A DNA stretch of 64,000 bases from Capnocytophaga cynodegmi DSM 19736 (GCF_000379185.1 NZ_KB900734.1:41169-105168); one strand, 5' to 3'; counted from the stretch's first letter, positions 45,114 to 54,441 are shown. Program-made: numbers and translations. The notes: generated by a model not told the origin, from the sequence alone.

Positions 45114-45144
45114 AAAAAGACCACCGAAAAGAGTGGTCTTTTTT
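45114..45144 (-). terminator. Terminator of the DUF4374 gene
   Basis: A 10-11-bp stem AAAAAGACCAC / GTGGTCTTTTT with an 8-base loop lies 18 bases past the stop of the gene at 45162. Confidence 0.85.
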
Positions 45145-45161
45145 AATATACAATCAATATT

Positions 45162-46463
45162 TTAGAAAACTCCTAAATAAAAAGCATCTCCAGCAATTTT
45201 AAGAGTTGCCCCTTTGGTAAATGCTGTTGGTGAGGTACTCTTCGGGTCGAAAATATAGATATTACCATCTTTATTTAGAGGTGCAAGTGTCATATAAAAC
45301 TTACCATCTTTGCCTAATTTTGCACTCTGATTTGGAGCAAGCCATAAATCTTCCAATCCTAAATCCATTTTTATGGCTGTTTTTGCTTTCAAATCCACAC
45401 GGGCTACTCCCCAATACTTATTGTTTTTACCCCAGCTTGTTCCTTTGGTAGCATCATAAAAGTTTATGTATGCAATACCATCACCTGCATAGAACATACC
45501 CGATGCCCCCACTTTGTCCATTCCTAAGGCTTTTGCCAAATCGAAGTTGTAAGTATCATCATACTTGCCATCAGTTATTTTTAAGATTTTAGTTTCATTG
45601 GTGCTATTGTGATACACACTTCCATCATAAGTGAAATAGCAAGGGGTACGATAGCCATACGCCTCTCCGTTTGCTATCCCTGAATAAATGAATTTAGGAT
45701 TTTCCAATGACGGATAATCCAATACCAGCGTTGAGGTTTTATAGGTTTGTTCTTCAATATTTTGAGCCCCATCATACCCCATTTTAGCTACCCCAATATA
45801 TACTTTGTTACCAAGCACTACTGGAGAATCTACTCGCCAAACGTGTAAATTAGGTAATGAGGTATCCTCATCATCAGAAAAGGTAATTACAGGAGCTTTT
45901 TTAATTACATAATCTGGTAGTGTAACACTTGCAATATGTAACTTTACACTTGTATTGTTGTAAGTACCATCTGCATTATTAATGGGCTTGACTTCTACTG
46001 TGTAAGCTAACGCCAATTGGTCACTTACTTTCCTCCAACGAGCATTTTCAGAACCTAAAATACCTTTTAAGTCTTTCATTTGATTGGTATGCTCCTGATA
46101 ATAGGGATGTTTTTGTCCGATATAAGAAAATTTCTTAATCGTTCCTGCTTGATATTGCAAACTGTAAAGGTCTTTACCATCAGTGGAGGTATAAACTCGG
46201 TCAGTACGTGATTCCGAAATCTTAAATCCTTCTGAGAACTCAATCGTTCCTTTGCTTAAATCCGTGAAAGGAAGCATCACGGCACTTGAAGTTGAACCCA
46301 CACCTCCTGAACCTACACCATAAACCACGTGGAACACCTCTTCCACATTGTTAGTGGGTGGTTGCGGATGTTCATTACTATCCTTTTTGCAACTTGTTGC
46401 CAACAATCCTGCCCCAACAACTGCTAAGGCTATCATTTTTGATGTTAAATTTCTGTTTTTCAT
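45162..46463 (-). CDS. DUF4374 surface lipoprotein (XusB-like)
   Basis: The 433-residue protein has a lipoprotein signal (GLLATSCKKDSNE, cysteine 25) with K-K-D after the cysteine, consistent with surface export. The body is a beta-propeller-like DUF4374 domain (FHVVYGVGSGGVGSTSSAVM, VWRVDSPVVLGNKVYIGVAK, SGMFYAGDGIAYINFYDA). The DUF4374 protein XusB of Bacteroides thetaiotaomicron captures foreign siderophores for its TonB receptor XusA, so iron-siderophore binding is the best inference. It is the last gene of the operon 45-52 kb, 21 bases after a small lipoprotein gene. Confidence 0.88.
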   Translation of the reverse strand: MKNRNLTSKMIALAVVGAGLLATSCKKDSNEHPQPPTNNVEEVFHVVYGVGSGGVGSTSSAVMLPFTDLSKGTIEFSEGFKISESRTDRVYTSTDGKDLYSLQYQAGTIKKFSYIGQKHPYYQEHTNQMKDLKGILGSENARWRKVSDQLALAYTVEVKPINNADGTYNNTSVKLHIASVTLPDYVIKKAPVITFSDDEDTSLPNLHVWRVDSPVVLGNKVYIGVAKMGYDGAQNIEEQTYKTSTLVLDYPSLENPKFIYSGIANGEAYGYRTPCYFTYDGSVYHNSTNETKILKITDGKYDDTYNFDLAKALGMDKVGASGMFYAGDGIAYINFYDATKGTSWGKNNKYWGVARVDLKAKTAIKMDLGLEDLWLAPNQSAKLGKDGKFYMTLAPLNKDGNIYIFDPKSTSPTAFTKGATLKIAGDAFYLGVF

Positions 46464-46484
46464 TATTTGATTATTTAGTTATTT

Positions 46485-47006
46485 TTATTCTTCTATAGCT
46501 ATTTTCTGTTTAGAAACCAATCGGTTTACGGATAAAAAACCTTGTCTACTAAGTCGAAAATCGGTGAAATTTAATATATCTGAAAGCAAATAGATTCCTT
46601 TTTTATGAAATACAAGTGCTAATTTATCTGACAAAATGTAACGGTCTTTGTCTTTATTATATATAAAAGTTATTCTTCCTAAAGATTCTAACTTGTTTCC
46701 ATTCAAAACAATATGGACTATAGAAGAATCTTCTTTCCATCTATACGGAAATTCAACCATTATCTTTTCAGGTATATTTTTTGCAACTTCCTGAATATGT
46801 ACTTTCTTATCATTTTCATCCAATAGTGTAGAGGAGAAAGATAAAGATATTTCTATCATCTCTTCCACTTTATAAATGTTTTTCTGTGGGGTATAAATAA
46901 CTTCATTTCCAGTTGTTAAATAACCTACTGGGCGTGGTGGTATTACTGATTCCAACTCTTCACACGAAACGAGTAAAACACTTAGTATTAGCAAAATTCT
47001 TTTCAT
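46485..47006 (-). CDS. Small lipoprotein, function unknown
   Basis: The 173-residue protein has a lipoprotein signal (LLILSVLLVSCEELES, cysteine 15) with E-E after the cysteine. The rest is beta-rich (KIMVEFPYRWKEDSSIVHIV, LALVFHKKGIYLLSDIL). I do not recognise the family. It directly precedes the DUF4374 gene in the transcript and may be its partner on the cell surface. Confidence 0.7.
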   Translation of the reverse strand: MKRILLILSVLLVSCEELESVIPPRPVGYLTTGNEVIYTPQKNIYKVEEMIEISLSFSSTLLDENDKKVHIQEVAKNIPEKIMVEFPYRWKEDSSIVHIVLNGNKLESLGRITFIYNKDKDRYILSDKLALVFHKKGIYLLSDILNFTDFRLSRQGFLSVNRLVSKQKIAIEE

Positions 47007-47109
47007 AATTAATATCCATAAGCATTAAATAATTTCTTTTATATTTTTGATTCTTGGAGGTATATACCTTTTTCATCATAAATCTATTTTTTGAAATTAT
47101 ACAATATTG

Positions 47110-47290
47110 CCCAATCATTTACAGCCTCTTTTAAAAATCGTATTACCCATTAGACAAGGATTTGTGGGTCATCGTTTATCATCTGCAAGTGCTTACCGAT
47201 GTATCCTCACACTTCATTTTTAATTACCTATGGGTGGTAAGGCATCACCTAAAAGCCTTTTCAAAGTACCTTTGGGTAGTTACCTAAATC
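47110..47290. repeat. Decayed or repeat-derived intergenic stretch inside the iron operon
   Basis: The gap of 294 bases in an otherwise tight operon holds two similar 16-mers 42 bases apart (47225-47240 TACCTATGGGTGGTAA and 47267-47282 TACCTTTGGGTAGTTA). On the minus strand a short frame between them reads LPKGTLKRLLGDALPPIGN before a stop. The base composition is richer in G and C than other gaps here. It looks like the remnant of a dispersed repeat or gene. No typical promoter is obvious. Confidence 0.4.
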
Positions 47291-47300
47291 CTATTGTTCA

Positions 47301-47807
47301 TTATGGAGTATCAGTAGGAGCTTCAGGAGCATTTTTAGGTGCTGCATTGGTTGCCTGACGAGATTGATAGTGTGTTTTCAGGTCACTATAGATAGCCGTC
47401 ATTCCAGGAGCATTTTGCATCGACAGATATTTCACATAACGATAGTAGGATACCGAAGCATTGAAATTATCAAAATCAAGCAATGTTTTCATATCCGAAA
47501 ATATGGTTTGTAAAACAGCAATACGCTTCATAATTGGGTCAATCTGAGTACGTGCCTGATAATCTTTATCAAACTCTGCTTTATCCAACGTAGGTGGCAA
47601 GGTTTGCGGATTAAGTTCCATATATGCTTTGCACTTATCCACTAACAGCTTGTTGCGGTCAGCAATACGCCCATACTGCTGACGCTCATCGGGTGTAAGG
47701 TTTACGCTCTTGTCTTTCATCACTTGCTCAATAGCTGTGAGTGCATCGTTAATTTTCTTCAACTCTTCGGAAGAAAATTCTACTGAGATTACATTGTCTA
47801 AAGCCAT
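47301..47807 (-). CDS. Helical cytosolic protein, function unknown
   Basis: The 168-residue protein has no signal peptide and is almost all alpha-helical (MALDNVISVEFSSEELKKIN, LTPDERQQYGRIADRNKLL) with a proline-rich end. Similar proteins of unknown function occur in Bacteroidota. It is 44 bases after the DUF4198-like gene and shares its transcript, which is odd for a soluble protein in an envelope uptake operon. Confidence 0.7.
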   Translation of the reverse strand: MALDNVISVEFSSEELKKINDALTAIEQVMKDKSVNLTPDERQQYGRIADRNKLLVDKCKAYMELNPQTLPPTLDKAEFDKDYQARTQIDPIMKRIAVLQTIFSDMKTLLDFDNFNASVSYYRYVKYLSMQNAPGMTAIYSDLKTHYQSRQATNAAPKNAPEAPTDTP

Positions 47808-47851
47808 ATTTTCCTGTTTTAATAGTTTATATTTTTATAGATTTCCTTTCT

Positions 47852-48553
47852 TTATCGTACCTTAATCAAATAATTGATGGTTTGATAATTCACTTTGTAC
47901 GATTTTCCGTTGTGGTCGCCCTCTTCTTTGTTTGACCACGAAAACTCAAGCAGATAATTTCCTTTCCAAAGCGGATTGAATTTAATTCTTCCGTTGCTAT
48001 CGGTACGATATGCCATTGCCCAACCATTTTCGGAAGTGATACTAACACGCTCTTTCCCAGCAACATTACCTTCTTTGAGCATTTTAAAAATCTTTGTTCC
48101 GTTTGTTTTTACTGCCGAAGTATCAAAAGAAAGCTGCAAGGGCAATTCTCCCAAGGTAAGTTCTGAGCTTTCTTTCGTGCCGACACTTACAAACGCCACC
48201 GACTGATAGGTAATTTTCATTTCCTTAAATACATCTTTTACCAAGTGCTTTACCGAAAGCGTGTAGATGCCTTTTTCAGAAGGAATGAACGATGCTAAAT
48301 AATGACTTTCTTTTTGAGTTTTGCTCAAAATTTCTTTTTTCCCTGAAGGATATACGAGCAATAGCTCCAAATCTTTAATATCTGAAAACCATTTTTCAGT
48401 AAAGGTAGGACTATCAGGCTCTCCGAAGAAAACTTTTACTTGATGGGGTTTGTTCAATTTTCCGTTAGCATCGGTTTCTATCCATACGGTGTGAGCGTAT
48501 GTCGTTAAGCAACCTATTAAAAATAGTAGTATGTTTAAAAGCTGTTTTTTCAT
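47852..48553 (-). CDS. DUF4198-like periplasmic protein
   Basis: The 233-residue exported protein (signal peptide ILLFLIGCLTTYAHT) starts its mature part with H-T-V-W-I-E, typical of the DUF4198/NikM-like group often linked to metal uptake. It has two Ig-like beta domains (KVFFGEPDSPTFTEKWFSDI; KFNPLWKGNYLLEFSWSNKE). The early histidine may bind metal. It lies between the TonB receptor (30 bases) and the helical protein gene. Confidence 0.8.
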   Translation of the reverse strand: MKKQLLNILLFLIGCLTTYAHTVWIETDANGKLNKPHQVKVFFGEPDSPTFTEKWFSDIKDLELLLVYPSGKKEILSKTQKESHYLASFIPSEKGIYTLSVKHLVKDVFKEMKITYQSVAFVSVGTKESSELTLGELPLQLSFDTSAVKTNGTKIFKMLKEGNVAGKERVSITSENGWAMAYRTDSNGRIKFNPLWKGNYLLEFSWSNKEEGDHNGKSYKVNYQTINYLIKVR

Positions 48554-48583
48554 TATTATTTTAGTTTTTGGTGATTCACTTTT

Positions 48584-51031
48584 TTAGAATACAGAAAATG
48601 TTAGTTTCCCAAAGATAGAACGCCCTGGTTTTTGTAGTGCGTAATTATCAAATACTTGGGTGTCAAAAATATTTTTGGCGTTAAATGCTAATGTCCATTT
48701 TTGGTTTGGAAAGGTGTATGTAATCCCTACATCGTGCAAAGGTTGTGCTGGAATGATAATTTTATTTGCCGAACCCAATCCTTCCCAATCACGGAAAAAT
48801 TCGTGTGTGTAATTAAAATTATAATTCATTGCCAAACGTGCTTTTTTCTGGATTAAATTGGTAAAAACATATTCAGCATTGAAATTTCCTGTGAAATATG
48901 GGGCATTACGCAAACGGCTTTTGTAATAAAAATATTCAATACCATACTCGTCATACTGCAAATTGAAACGTGCATCGAAATATGAAGCAACTACATTAAC
49001 GAAAAATTTTTTGTTCCAATTATATCGTAATTCTGCATCAACACCTTTGCTTAACACTTTACCTAAATTTTCAAATTGATAAAAATCAGATGTATTTCGA
49101 GGAACACCACGCTGAATCAAGTCGCGAATATCACGTACAAAAAAGTTTGCTTCACCACCTAATTCATTCTTTCCGAAAATAAAATTTCCTATGTTGAAGC
49201 CTAAGTTAAAATTTCGGCTATTTTCAGGACGAAGAGATGTATTGGGATCGATATTTTCACTCGTATTACCCAATATTTCTGTAATACTAGGAAGTCGAAT
49301 GGCTCGTTCTGCTGAAGCTGAAATCATTATTTTAGGAGTTACAGCATAGGAGACAGTTGCCCCATAACCATCATCTTCCATCTTACGGTCGTGTTTTGTG
49401 GTTTTTACCTCGTATCCCATAGGTACGCGCTTAATGGTATATTCCGTTAGGCGAACATTTTGTTGATATTTCTTATAAAAAAGACTAACTTTCAACTTTT
49501 TATCAAAGAAGTTTCCGTCATAGTTAAATGAGGCTATCTGTTTGTTATAACGTCGTTTATCCATTGCATCACGAGCTTCTTTGGATTCTAATGAGTCGTC
49601 AATTTCACGTGTAAAATGGTTCAAGAAATAACTTACTCCCACATTGTGCTGTTCGTTAATATGATAATGAATGTTAGAGCGATTTGCTATATTTTGCTCA
49701 TTGTTATTAGCAAGGGTAGCTCTACCAGCTTCCCCTCCTCCTTTTGACCATTTTGCGTTATCAATTCCGTTAAAAGCCTTAGCTATTTGTCCTGTCCAAT
49801 TGTACATATCAGCAATTGTATCAATTACTTGCCGATTGGTTTTTGAATATGTGGTAAAAGCACTTACATCTAACCCTTTTAGGAATAAATCATTCTTTTT
49901 GTATTGCAAACTTCCCATACCACTATTGTACTTCGTTGTTCGGTTTCCATAAACAACTTCCATCGTGGCACCTGTCTGTATGTCTTTGTCTGTTTCCGAA
50001 AACATAAACCCAAGCAGGAATTCGTCTGCCCATTTTTTGCGTGTAAAACCAAAGTTCGATTTGATACCTGATGAATAATATCTATCGTGAAAACGTTTGG
50101 CTTTAATGTAAGAAATACTTCCTGTGGTATTATCTGTAATATACACATTATCACCCCATACTTTGTAATTGTTATCGGTATAATTATAAAAGGAAGACAA
50201 ATTTGCTGTAAATCCTGACTTTTTATCACGATAGGTAGCATTTAAGTCCCATTGATGCGTATTGAACGACCCGTACGAATACGATGTGGTAAGTGAATTA
50301 TTCATTTCTTTTTTCAAGACGACATTAATTCCTCCGCCCAAAGCATCTTCGGAGAGTTCAGATGGCAAAACCCCTTTATAAACCTCAATACGTTCAATCA
50401 TTGAGGGAGGAATACTGCTAAGTGAAAACGAACGTCCGTAATTACGAATCGGAATGCCATCAATGAAAATACGAACTGAATTTCCTGATAACCCATTCAA
50501 ATTGAAGGAAATATCCGAACCCATTCCTGCCGACTGACGGATTTTAATCCCCGCCGAACGCCCCAAAAGCTCTGTAGTTTGAATATTTTGCAACAATGCT
50601 TCTTTAGTATCAATAACGTTCATTGCATAACCTTGCTCTTTGGCTCGTTTGCCCTTGCTACTTCCTGAAACTGCTACTTCGCTAAGTGAAATACCCTCGT
50701 TATTTTTTAATCTTATAGTAATTTGCTGATGTTTTTTTGTAAAGTGGACTTTGGTTTTAACACTTTCATTACCAAAAGTTTTTACTTCAATTTCATAATT
50801 TTTTCCTATGGATAAATCCTCTATTTTAAAAATTCCTTGCTCATTGGTATAGGTATGCTTATTAATACTTTTAATAAAAATAGTAACCATATCCGCAGGT
50901 GTTCCATCGGTATAAGTTACTCTACCAGAGAGCGTTCCCTTACGTGGTGCTTGTTGAGCATATAGTCCTGCAAAAGAAAACATTAAATAAGAAAATAAAA
51001 GAATTAAAAAACGTAATTGAATATTTTTCAT
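48584..51031 (-). CDS. TonB-dependent outer-membrane receptor (probable iron/siderophore type)
   Basis: The 815-residue protein has a signal peptide (FSYLMFSFAGLYAQ), a carboxypeptidase-regulatory-like domain (about 33-115, GRVTYTDGTPADMVTIFIKS), a plug (about 125-255, with IRIFIDGIPIRNYG-like VRIFIDGIPIRNYG and DALGGGINVVLKK) and a 22-strand barrel ending in phenylalanine. Size and lack of a SusD partner place it with siderophore, heme or metal receptors rather than SusC. Co-transcription with DUF6607, DUF4198-like and DUF4374 genes supports iron uptake; the ligand is inferred. Confidence 0.92.
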   Translation of the reverse strand: MKNIQLRFLILLFSYLMFSFAGLYAQQAPRKGTLSGRVTYTDGTPADMVTIFIKSINKHTYTNEQGIFKIEDLSIGKNYEIEVKTFGNESVKTKVHFTKKHQQITIRLKNNEGISLSEVAVSGSSKGKRAKEQGYAMNVIDTKEALLQNIQTTELLGRSAGIKIRQSAGMGSDISFNLNGLSGNSVRIFIDGIPIRNYGRSFSLSSIPPSMIERIEVYKGVLPSELSEDALGGGINVVLKKEMNNSLTTSYSYGSFNTHQWDLNATYRDKKSGFTANLSSFYNYTDNNYKVWGDNVYITDNTTGSISYIKAKRFHDRYYSSGIKSNFGFTRKKWADEFLLGFMFSETDKDIQTGATMEVVYGNRTTKYNSGMGSLQYKKNDLFLKGLDVSAFTTYSKTNRQVIDTIADMYNWTGQIAKAFNGIDNAKWSKGGGEAGRATLANNNEQNIANRSNIHYHINEQHNVGVSYFLNHFTREIDDSLESKEARDAMDKRRYNKQIASFNYDGNFFDKKLKVSLFYKKYQQNVRLTEYTIKRVPMGYEVKTTKHDRKMEDDGYGATVSYAVTPKIMISASAERAIRLPSITEILGNTSENIDPNTSLRPENSRNFNLGFNIGNFIFGKNELGGEANFFVRDIRDLIQRGVPRNTSDFYQFENLGKVLSKGVDAELRYNWNKKFFVNVVASYFDARFNLQYDEYGIEYFYYKSRLRNAPYFTGNFNAEYVFTNLIQKKARLAMNYNFNYTHEFFRDWEGLGSANKIIIPAQPLHDVGITYTFPNQKWTLAFNAKNIFDTQVFDNYALQKPGRSIFGKLTFSVF

Positions 51032-51047
51032 AGCGAATGTATAACAA

Positions 51048-51953
51048 CTATTTATTGATACTTATGTAAGCATCCATTATGGCATCGATTTGTTCTTGGG
51101 TTTTATATTTTTCTTCATTTAAAAGGTGTTCGTACAGAGTTTTTCCCTCTATTTTTTCCTGTACTTTGAGATTTCCTTTTTGCTCAAAAGCCTTCTCCCA
51201 ACGATTGCGAACTAAAGCCCATTTTTCTTTATTTTCTTGCCAGAATTCTTGAGCCGCCTTACATTTTTCATCAGCTACTTTTTTGTAAGTATTGTAGCCT
51301 CGTTCTTGTGCAATGACCAAATCGTCTTTATCATCTCGACGTAAAACTTTATCGTTATCTTGCTGGTGCAACCAACCGTAATTGGTGATTTCGTGTCGGT
51401 TACGTCTTAAAAGCACGTTATAATCGTTTCGGATTTCTTGTTCGCGTCGTGGCATTGGGGCATCTGCTTCACTTTCCCAAAAACTTTTGCCGTCCACGTG
51501 AACCCAAGTAGCGGTTTGTTCGTAACGTGGGCTGTCATCTACTTGATAGACTTTTTGTGTCCATTGTCCTTTCACTGCCGATTTGGGTAAGGAATAACTA
51601 CTCCACTCATTGTCTTTTATATATTTTAGAAGGTCAGTGTTTTGATAAATCCAATCTTGTCGCCAATGCTTGATAACGTGCTGTTTATCTCTTTTTCCCA
51701 CTACAAGCAAATGTTGCAAAACGAGTTTCTTTTTGTTGTCCTCTATAAGTTCTACCCATTCCAAAGCTTTGGAACGACTTGATTTTGAGGGTACATACGT
51801 AGAATCAGCACCATACTGAAAGGTTTCTGCATACCGAAAGGTTACCTCGTAGCAACCACACATACTTTTTATGGCTTTAATATCTTTCTTGTTTTGGGCT
51901 TTGGCTTCTCCTAAAAAGGAAATCATACATAAAACAACAAATAATCTTTTCAT
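51048..51953 (-). CDS. DUF6607-family exported protein
   Basis: The 301-residue protein has a signal peptide (LFVVLCMISFLGEAKAQ) and the DUF6607 pattern: MCGCYEVTFRYAETFQYGAD near the mature N-terminus, KHWRQDWIYQNTDLLKY, and QWTQKVYQVDDSPRYEQTATW. Function is unknown; the family tends to sit next to TonB receptors. It is the first gene of the probable iron operon, 16 bases before the receptor gene, with a -7 element and a dyad upstream. Confidence 0.85.
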   Translation of the reverse strand: MKRLFVVLCMISFLGEAKAQNKKDIKAIKSMCGCYEVTFRYAETFQYGADSTYVPSKSSRSKALEWVELIEDNKKKLVLQHLLVVGKRDKQHVIKHWRQDWIYQNTDLLKYIKDNEWSSYSLPKSAVKGQWTQKVYQVDDSPRYEQTATWVHVDGKSFWESEADAPMPRREQEIRNDYNVLLRRNRHEITNYGWLHQQDNDKVLRRDDKDDLVIAQERGYNTYKKVADEKCKAAQEFWQENKEKWALVRNRWEKAFEQKGNLKVQEKIEGKTLYEHLLNEEKYKTQEQIDAIMDAYISINK

Positions 51954-51973
51954 ATCTTCCGAATATTAAGTAT

Positions 51974-51999
51974 TTTAGACTAAACTCGGGGCAAATATA
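51974..51999 (-). promoter_or_regulatory. Promoter and operator-like dyad of the iron-uptake operon
   Basis: The minus strand reads TATATTTG (51992-51999, TAnnTTTG). The dyad TTTAG-N-CTAAA (51974-51984) would overlap the transcription start. A repressor such as Fur could bind there; this is inference from position. Confidence 0.45.
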
Positions 52000-52202
52000 G
52001 TGCTTTATTTTTATTTAGAATACATATAAATAATAATTTTAGAAAAAGTATTATTTGTAAACTACGAAATCTATACACAAAACATATAATAAATTGTAAA
52101 TAAGCCTCATAGGCTACTTTAAAAGAACAAAAGACAAACGTAAGTAATAATTCAATCTCTTTATTTAACATTTATTTAACTCATTGTTTTGAATTAATAC
52201 TA

Positions 52203-52210
52203 TAGTTTTG
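52203..52210 (+). promoter_or_regulatory. -7 element of the YceI gene
   Basis: TAGTTTTG fits TAnnTTTG, 31 bases before the start codon. Confidence 0.5.
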
Positions 52211-52241
52211 CGAATTATTAATTAATAAACTCTGTTTACTT

Positions 52242-52916
52242 ATGAAGAAAATTGTATTAAGTGCAGTAGTAATCGCTGCTATTACATTAACAAGTTGCAA
52301 AAACACTAATAACCAACAAAATTCTGCAAATGAGAATGTTGCAACAGAACAAATGACTTCTACTGAAATGAAAGAAGAAGCTGGAAAGTTCGACTACACA
52401 GTTGCACCTTCTTCTGTTGTTGAGTGGGTTGGTTCAAAACCAGTAGGAAAACACAATGGTACTGTAAATGTTACTGGAGGTGGTGTTAGCGTTAAAGATC
52501 AATCAATTACTAAAGGAGAATTTGTAATTGATATGAATACAATCGCTGTTTTGGATTTGGCATCTGGTGATGGAAAAGAAGATTTGGAAAATCACTTGAA
52601 AGGAACTGGAAAAGAAGATGCTGAAGACCACTTCTTTAACGTGAAAAAATTCCCTACAGCTACATTTGTATTCAAATCATTTGATGGTACAAATATGGTA
52701 GGAGATTTGACTATCAAAGGGGTAACAAAAGAAGTTTCTTTCCCAGCTACAGTTACAGTTACAGATGCTGAAGTAAATATCGTATCAAACTCTTTCAAAA
52801 TCAATCGTGTAGATTTCGGAGTTAACTACGCTTCAAAATCAGTTTTTGATGATTTGAAAGACAAATTCATTAACGACGAAATGGAACTTGTTGTTAAAGT
52901 GAAAGCTACAAAATAA
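52242..52916 (+). CDS. YceI-family lipoprotein
   Basis: The 224-residue protein has a lipoprotein signal (AAITLTSCKNTNN, cysteine 20), an N/Q-rich linker and a YceI lipocalin-like barrel (about 50-224, VVEWVGSKPVGKHNGTVNV, DHFFNVKKFPTATFVFKSF). YceI proteins bind polyisoprenoid-type lipids. The tail after the cysteine lacks the acidic surface-export signal, so it probably stays in the periplasm. Monocistronic, with a strong terminator. Confidence 0.93.
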   Translation: MKKIVLSAVVIAAITLTSCKNTNNQQNSANENVATEQMTSTEMKEEAGKFDYTVAPSSVVEWVGSKPVGKHNGTVNVTGGGVSVKDQSITKGEFVIDMNTIAVLDLASGDGKEDLENHLKGTGKEDAEDHFFNVKKFPTATFVFKSFDGTNMVGDLTIKGVTKEVSFPATVTVTDAEVNIVSNSFKINRVDFGVNYASKSVFDDLKDKFINDEMELVVKVKATK

Positions 52917-52938
52917 TCAATATTGATAATTTTAAATC

Positions 52939-52979
52939 TAAGGAGTGAGAAGCTATTTTTTCACTCCTTAGTTTTTTTA
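52939..52979 (+). terminator. Terminator after YceI
   Basis: A 9-10-bp stem AAGGAGTGA / TCACTCCTT followed by a run of seven T residues, which also leads directly into the next gene's -7 element. Confidence 0.85.
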
Positions 52980-52987
52980 TATATTTG
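52980..52987 (+). promoter_or_regulatory. -7 element of the CNNM/CorC-type gene
   Basis: TATATTTG fits TAnnTTTG and starts at the end of the terminator T-run. Confidence 0.45.
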
Positions 52988-53034
52988 CGTCAACTTTTCT
53001 GAACAATTAAAAACTGATTGTTCCGTTTGCTATT

Positions 53035-54285
53035 ATGGACACATTTTCTATTGCTATTATAATCATAACTCTCATTTTGTCTGCTTTTTTTTCAGGATTT
53101 GAAATTGCATACGTATCTTCCAATAAAGTGCATATTGAAATCCAGAAGAAACAAGGTGGATTTATGGCTAACATTTTAACCAAAATTACACGAAAGCCTT
53201 CAAAACTTATTGCTACAGTTCTGGTAGGTAATAACATAGCTTTAGTTATATATGGTTTTGAAATGGGAAAAATAATGACAAATGTGCTACCTCCCTTTTT
53301 CCAAAACGTTGTATGGCATACCATAATCTCCACACTAATCATTCTTATAACTGCAGAGTTTATGCCAAAGGTATTTTTCCAAATCTATGCAAATCAACTA
53401 TTGAAAATATTGGCAGTTCCTGCATATTTTTTCTATTGGCTATTCTCTCCTATTTCCAATTTTATCATTTGGATTTCTGATTTTATCCTTAAAATATTTT
53501 TCAAAACCAAAGGAGATAACGTTCCGCTATCATTCACAAAGGTAGAATTAGGCGACTATATTTCCGAACAAATGGAAAACGCATCAAAAAAAGAAGATGT
53601 TGATGCTGAAATACAAATTTTTCAGAATGCTTTGGAGTTTTCGAGTGTGAAAGCACGTGATATTATGGTTCCTCGAACTGAAATTATCGCTGTGGAAATC
53701 AACGAGAAACCGGAGGAATTAATCCACTCTTTCGTTTCTTCTGGATTTTCTAAAATACTGGTTTACAACGAAAATATTGACGACATTGTAGGATATGTAC
53801 ACACTTTTGATATGTTCAAAAAACCAAAAGATATCAAAAGTATTTTAATCCCGATTCCTTATATTCCTGAAACTATGCTCATTCACGAGGTGTTAAATAT
53901 GCTCACTCGCAAACGAAAAAGTATGGCTGTGGTACTTGATGAATACGGCGGAACATCGGGAATGCTAACTTTGGAAGACATTGTAGAAGAACTTTTTGGG
54001 GAAATCGAAGACGAGCACGATAAAGATGATTTCGTGGAGGAAAAAATTTCAGATACAGAATACGTTTTTTCAGCTCGGTTAGAAGTAGATTATATCAATG
54101 AGACCTATAATTTGAATCTGCCCGAAAGTGAGGAATACGAAACTCTCGGCGGATTGATAGTTTCTTCCAACGAAGGAATCCCTTCACAAGGAGAAATTGT
54201 ATCAATTCCTTCTTTCAACTTTTTTATTGAAGAATGTTCTGAAACAAAAATCGAAAGGGTAAAATTATTTGTAATCAATAGTTAA
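53035..54285 (+). CDS. CNNM/CorC-type membrane protein with CBS pair (GldE-like)
   Basis: The 416-residue protein has an N-terminal CNNM/DUF21 domain with four membrane segments (about 4-26, 60-80, 92-115, 125-150; SAFFSGFEIAYVSSNKV). Two CBS domains follow (about 195-320, KARDIMVPRTEIIAVEI and RKSMAVVLDEYGGTSGMLTL), then a C-terminal CorC/HlyC domain (about 340-416). Relatives handle Mg2+ or Co2+. In flavobacteria one such protein is GldE, part of the gliding set next to gldD; gldD is not here, so this copy may be a general metal transporter. Confidence 0.87.
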   Translation: MDTFSIAIIIITLILSAFFSGFEIAYVSSNKVHIEIQKKQGGFMANILTKITRKPSKLIATVLVGNNIALVIYGFEMGKIMTNVLPPFFQNVVWHTIISTLIILITAEFMPKVFFQIYANQLLKILAVPAYFFYWLFSPISNFIIWISDFILKIFFKTKGDNVPLSFTKVELGDYISEQMENASKKEDVDAEIQIFQNALEFSSVKARDIMVPRTEIIAVEINEKPEELIHSFVSSGFSKILVYNENIDDIVGYVHTFDMFKKPKDIKSILIPIPYIPETMLIHEVLNMLTRKRKSMAVVLDEYGGTSGMLTLEDIVEELFGEIEDEHDKDDFVEEKISDTEYVFSARLEVDYINETYNLNLPESEEYETLGGLIVSSNEGIPSQGEIVSIPSFNFFIEECSETKIERVKLFVINS

Positions 54286-54409
54286 TATTTTTAATTCATT
54301 CCTTCCATAAAGTAGAAAAAATTCATACTTCTGAGTTCAAATTTCAAACGATTTTTTAATCGTACATATTTAATCCGTTTTAAATCAAATCTATTTTCTA
54401 AAAAATCCT

Positions 54410-54417
54410 TATTTTTG
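54410..54417 (+). promoter_or_regulatory. -7 element of lysS
   Basis: TATTTTTG fits TAnnTTTG, 24 bases before the lysS start. Confidence 0.5.
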
Positions 54418-54441
54418 CAGTTTAAAAAATAGGTTAATTAT

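Noticed and set aside
45162-51953. Polysaccharide utilisation locus
   Set aside because: The receptor has no SusD partner and no glycoside hydrolase; DUF4374 and DUF4198-like neighbours favour metal or siderophore uptake.
53035-54285. Assignment as gldE
   Set aside because: Domain layout fits, but the usual neighbour gldD is absent, and several paralogues of this family exist in flavobacteria.
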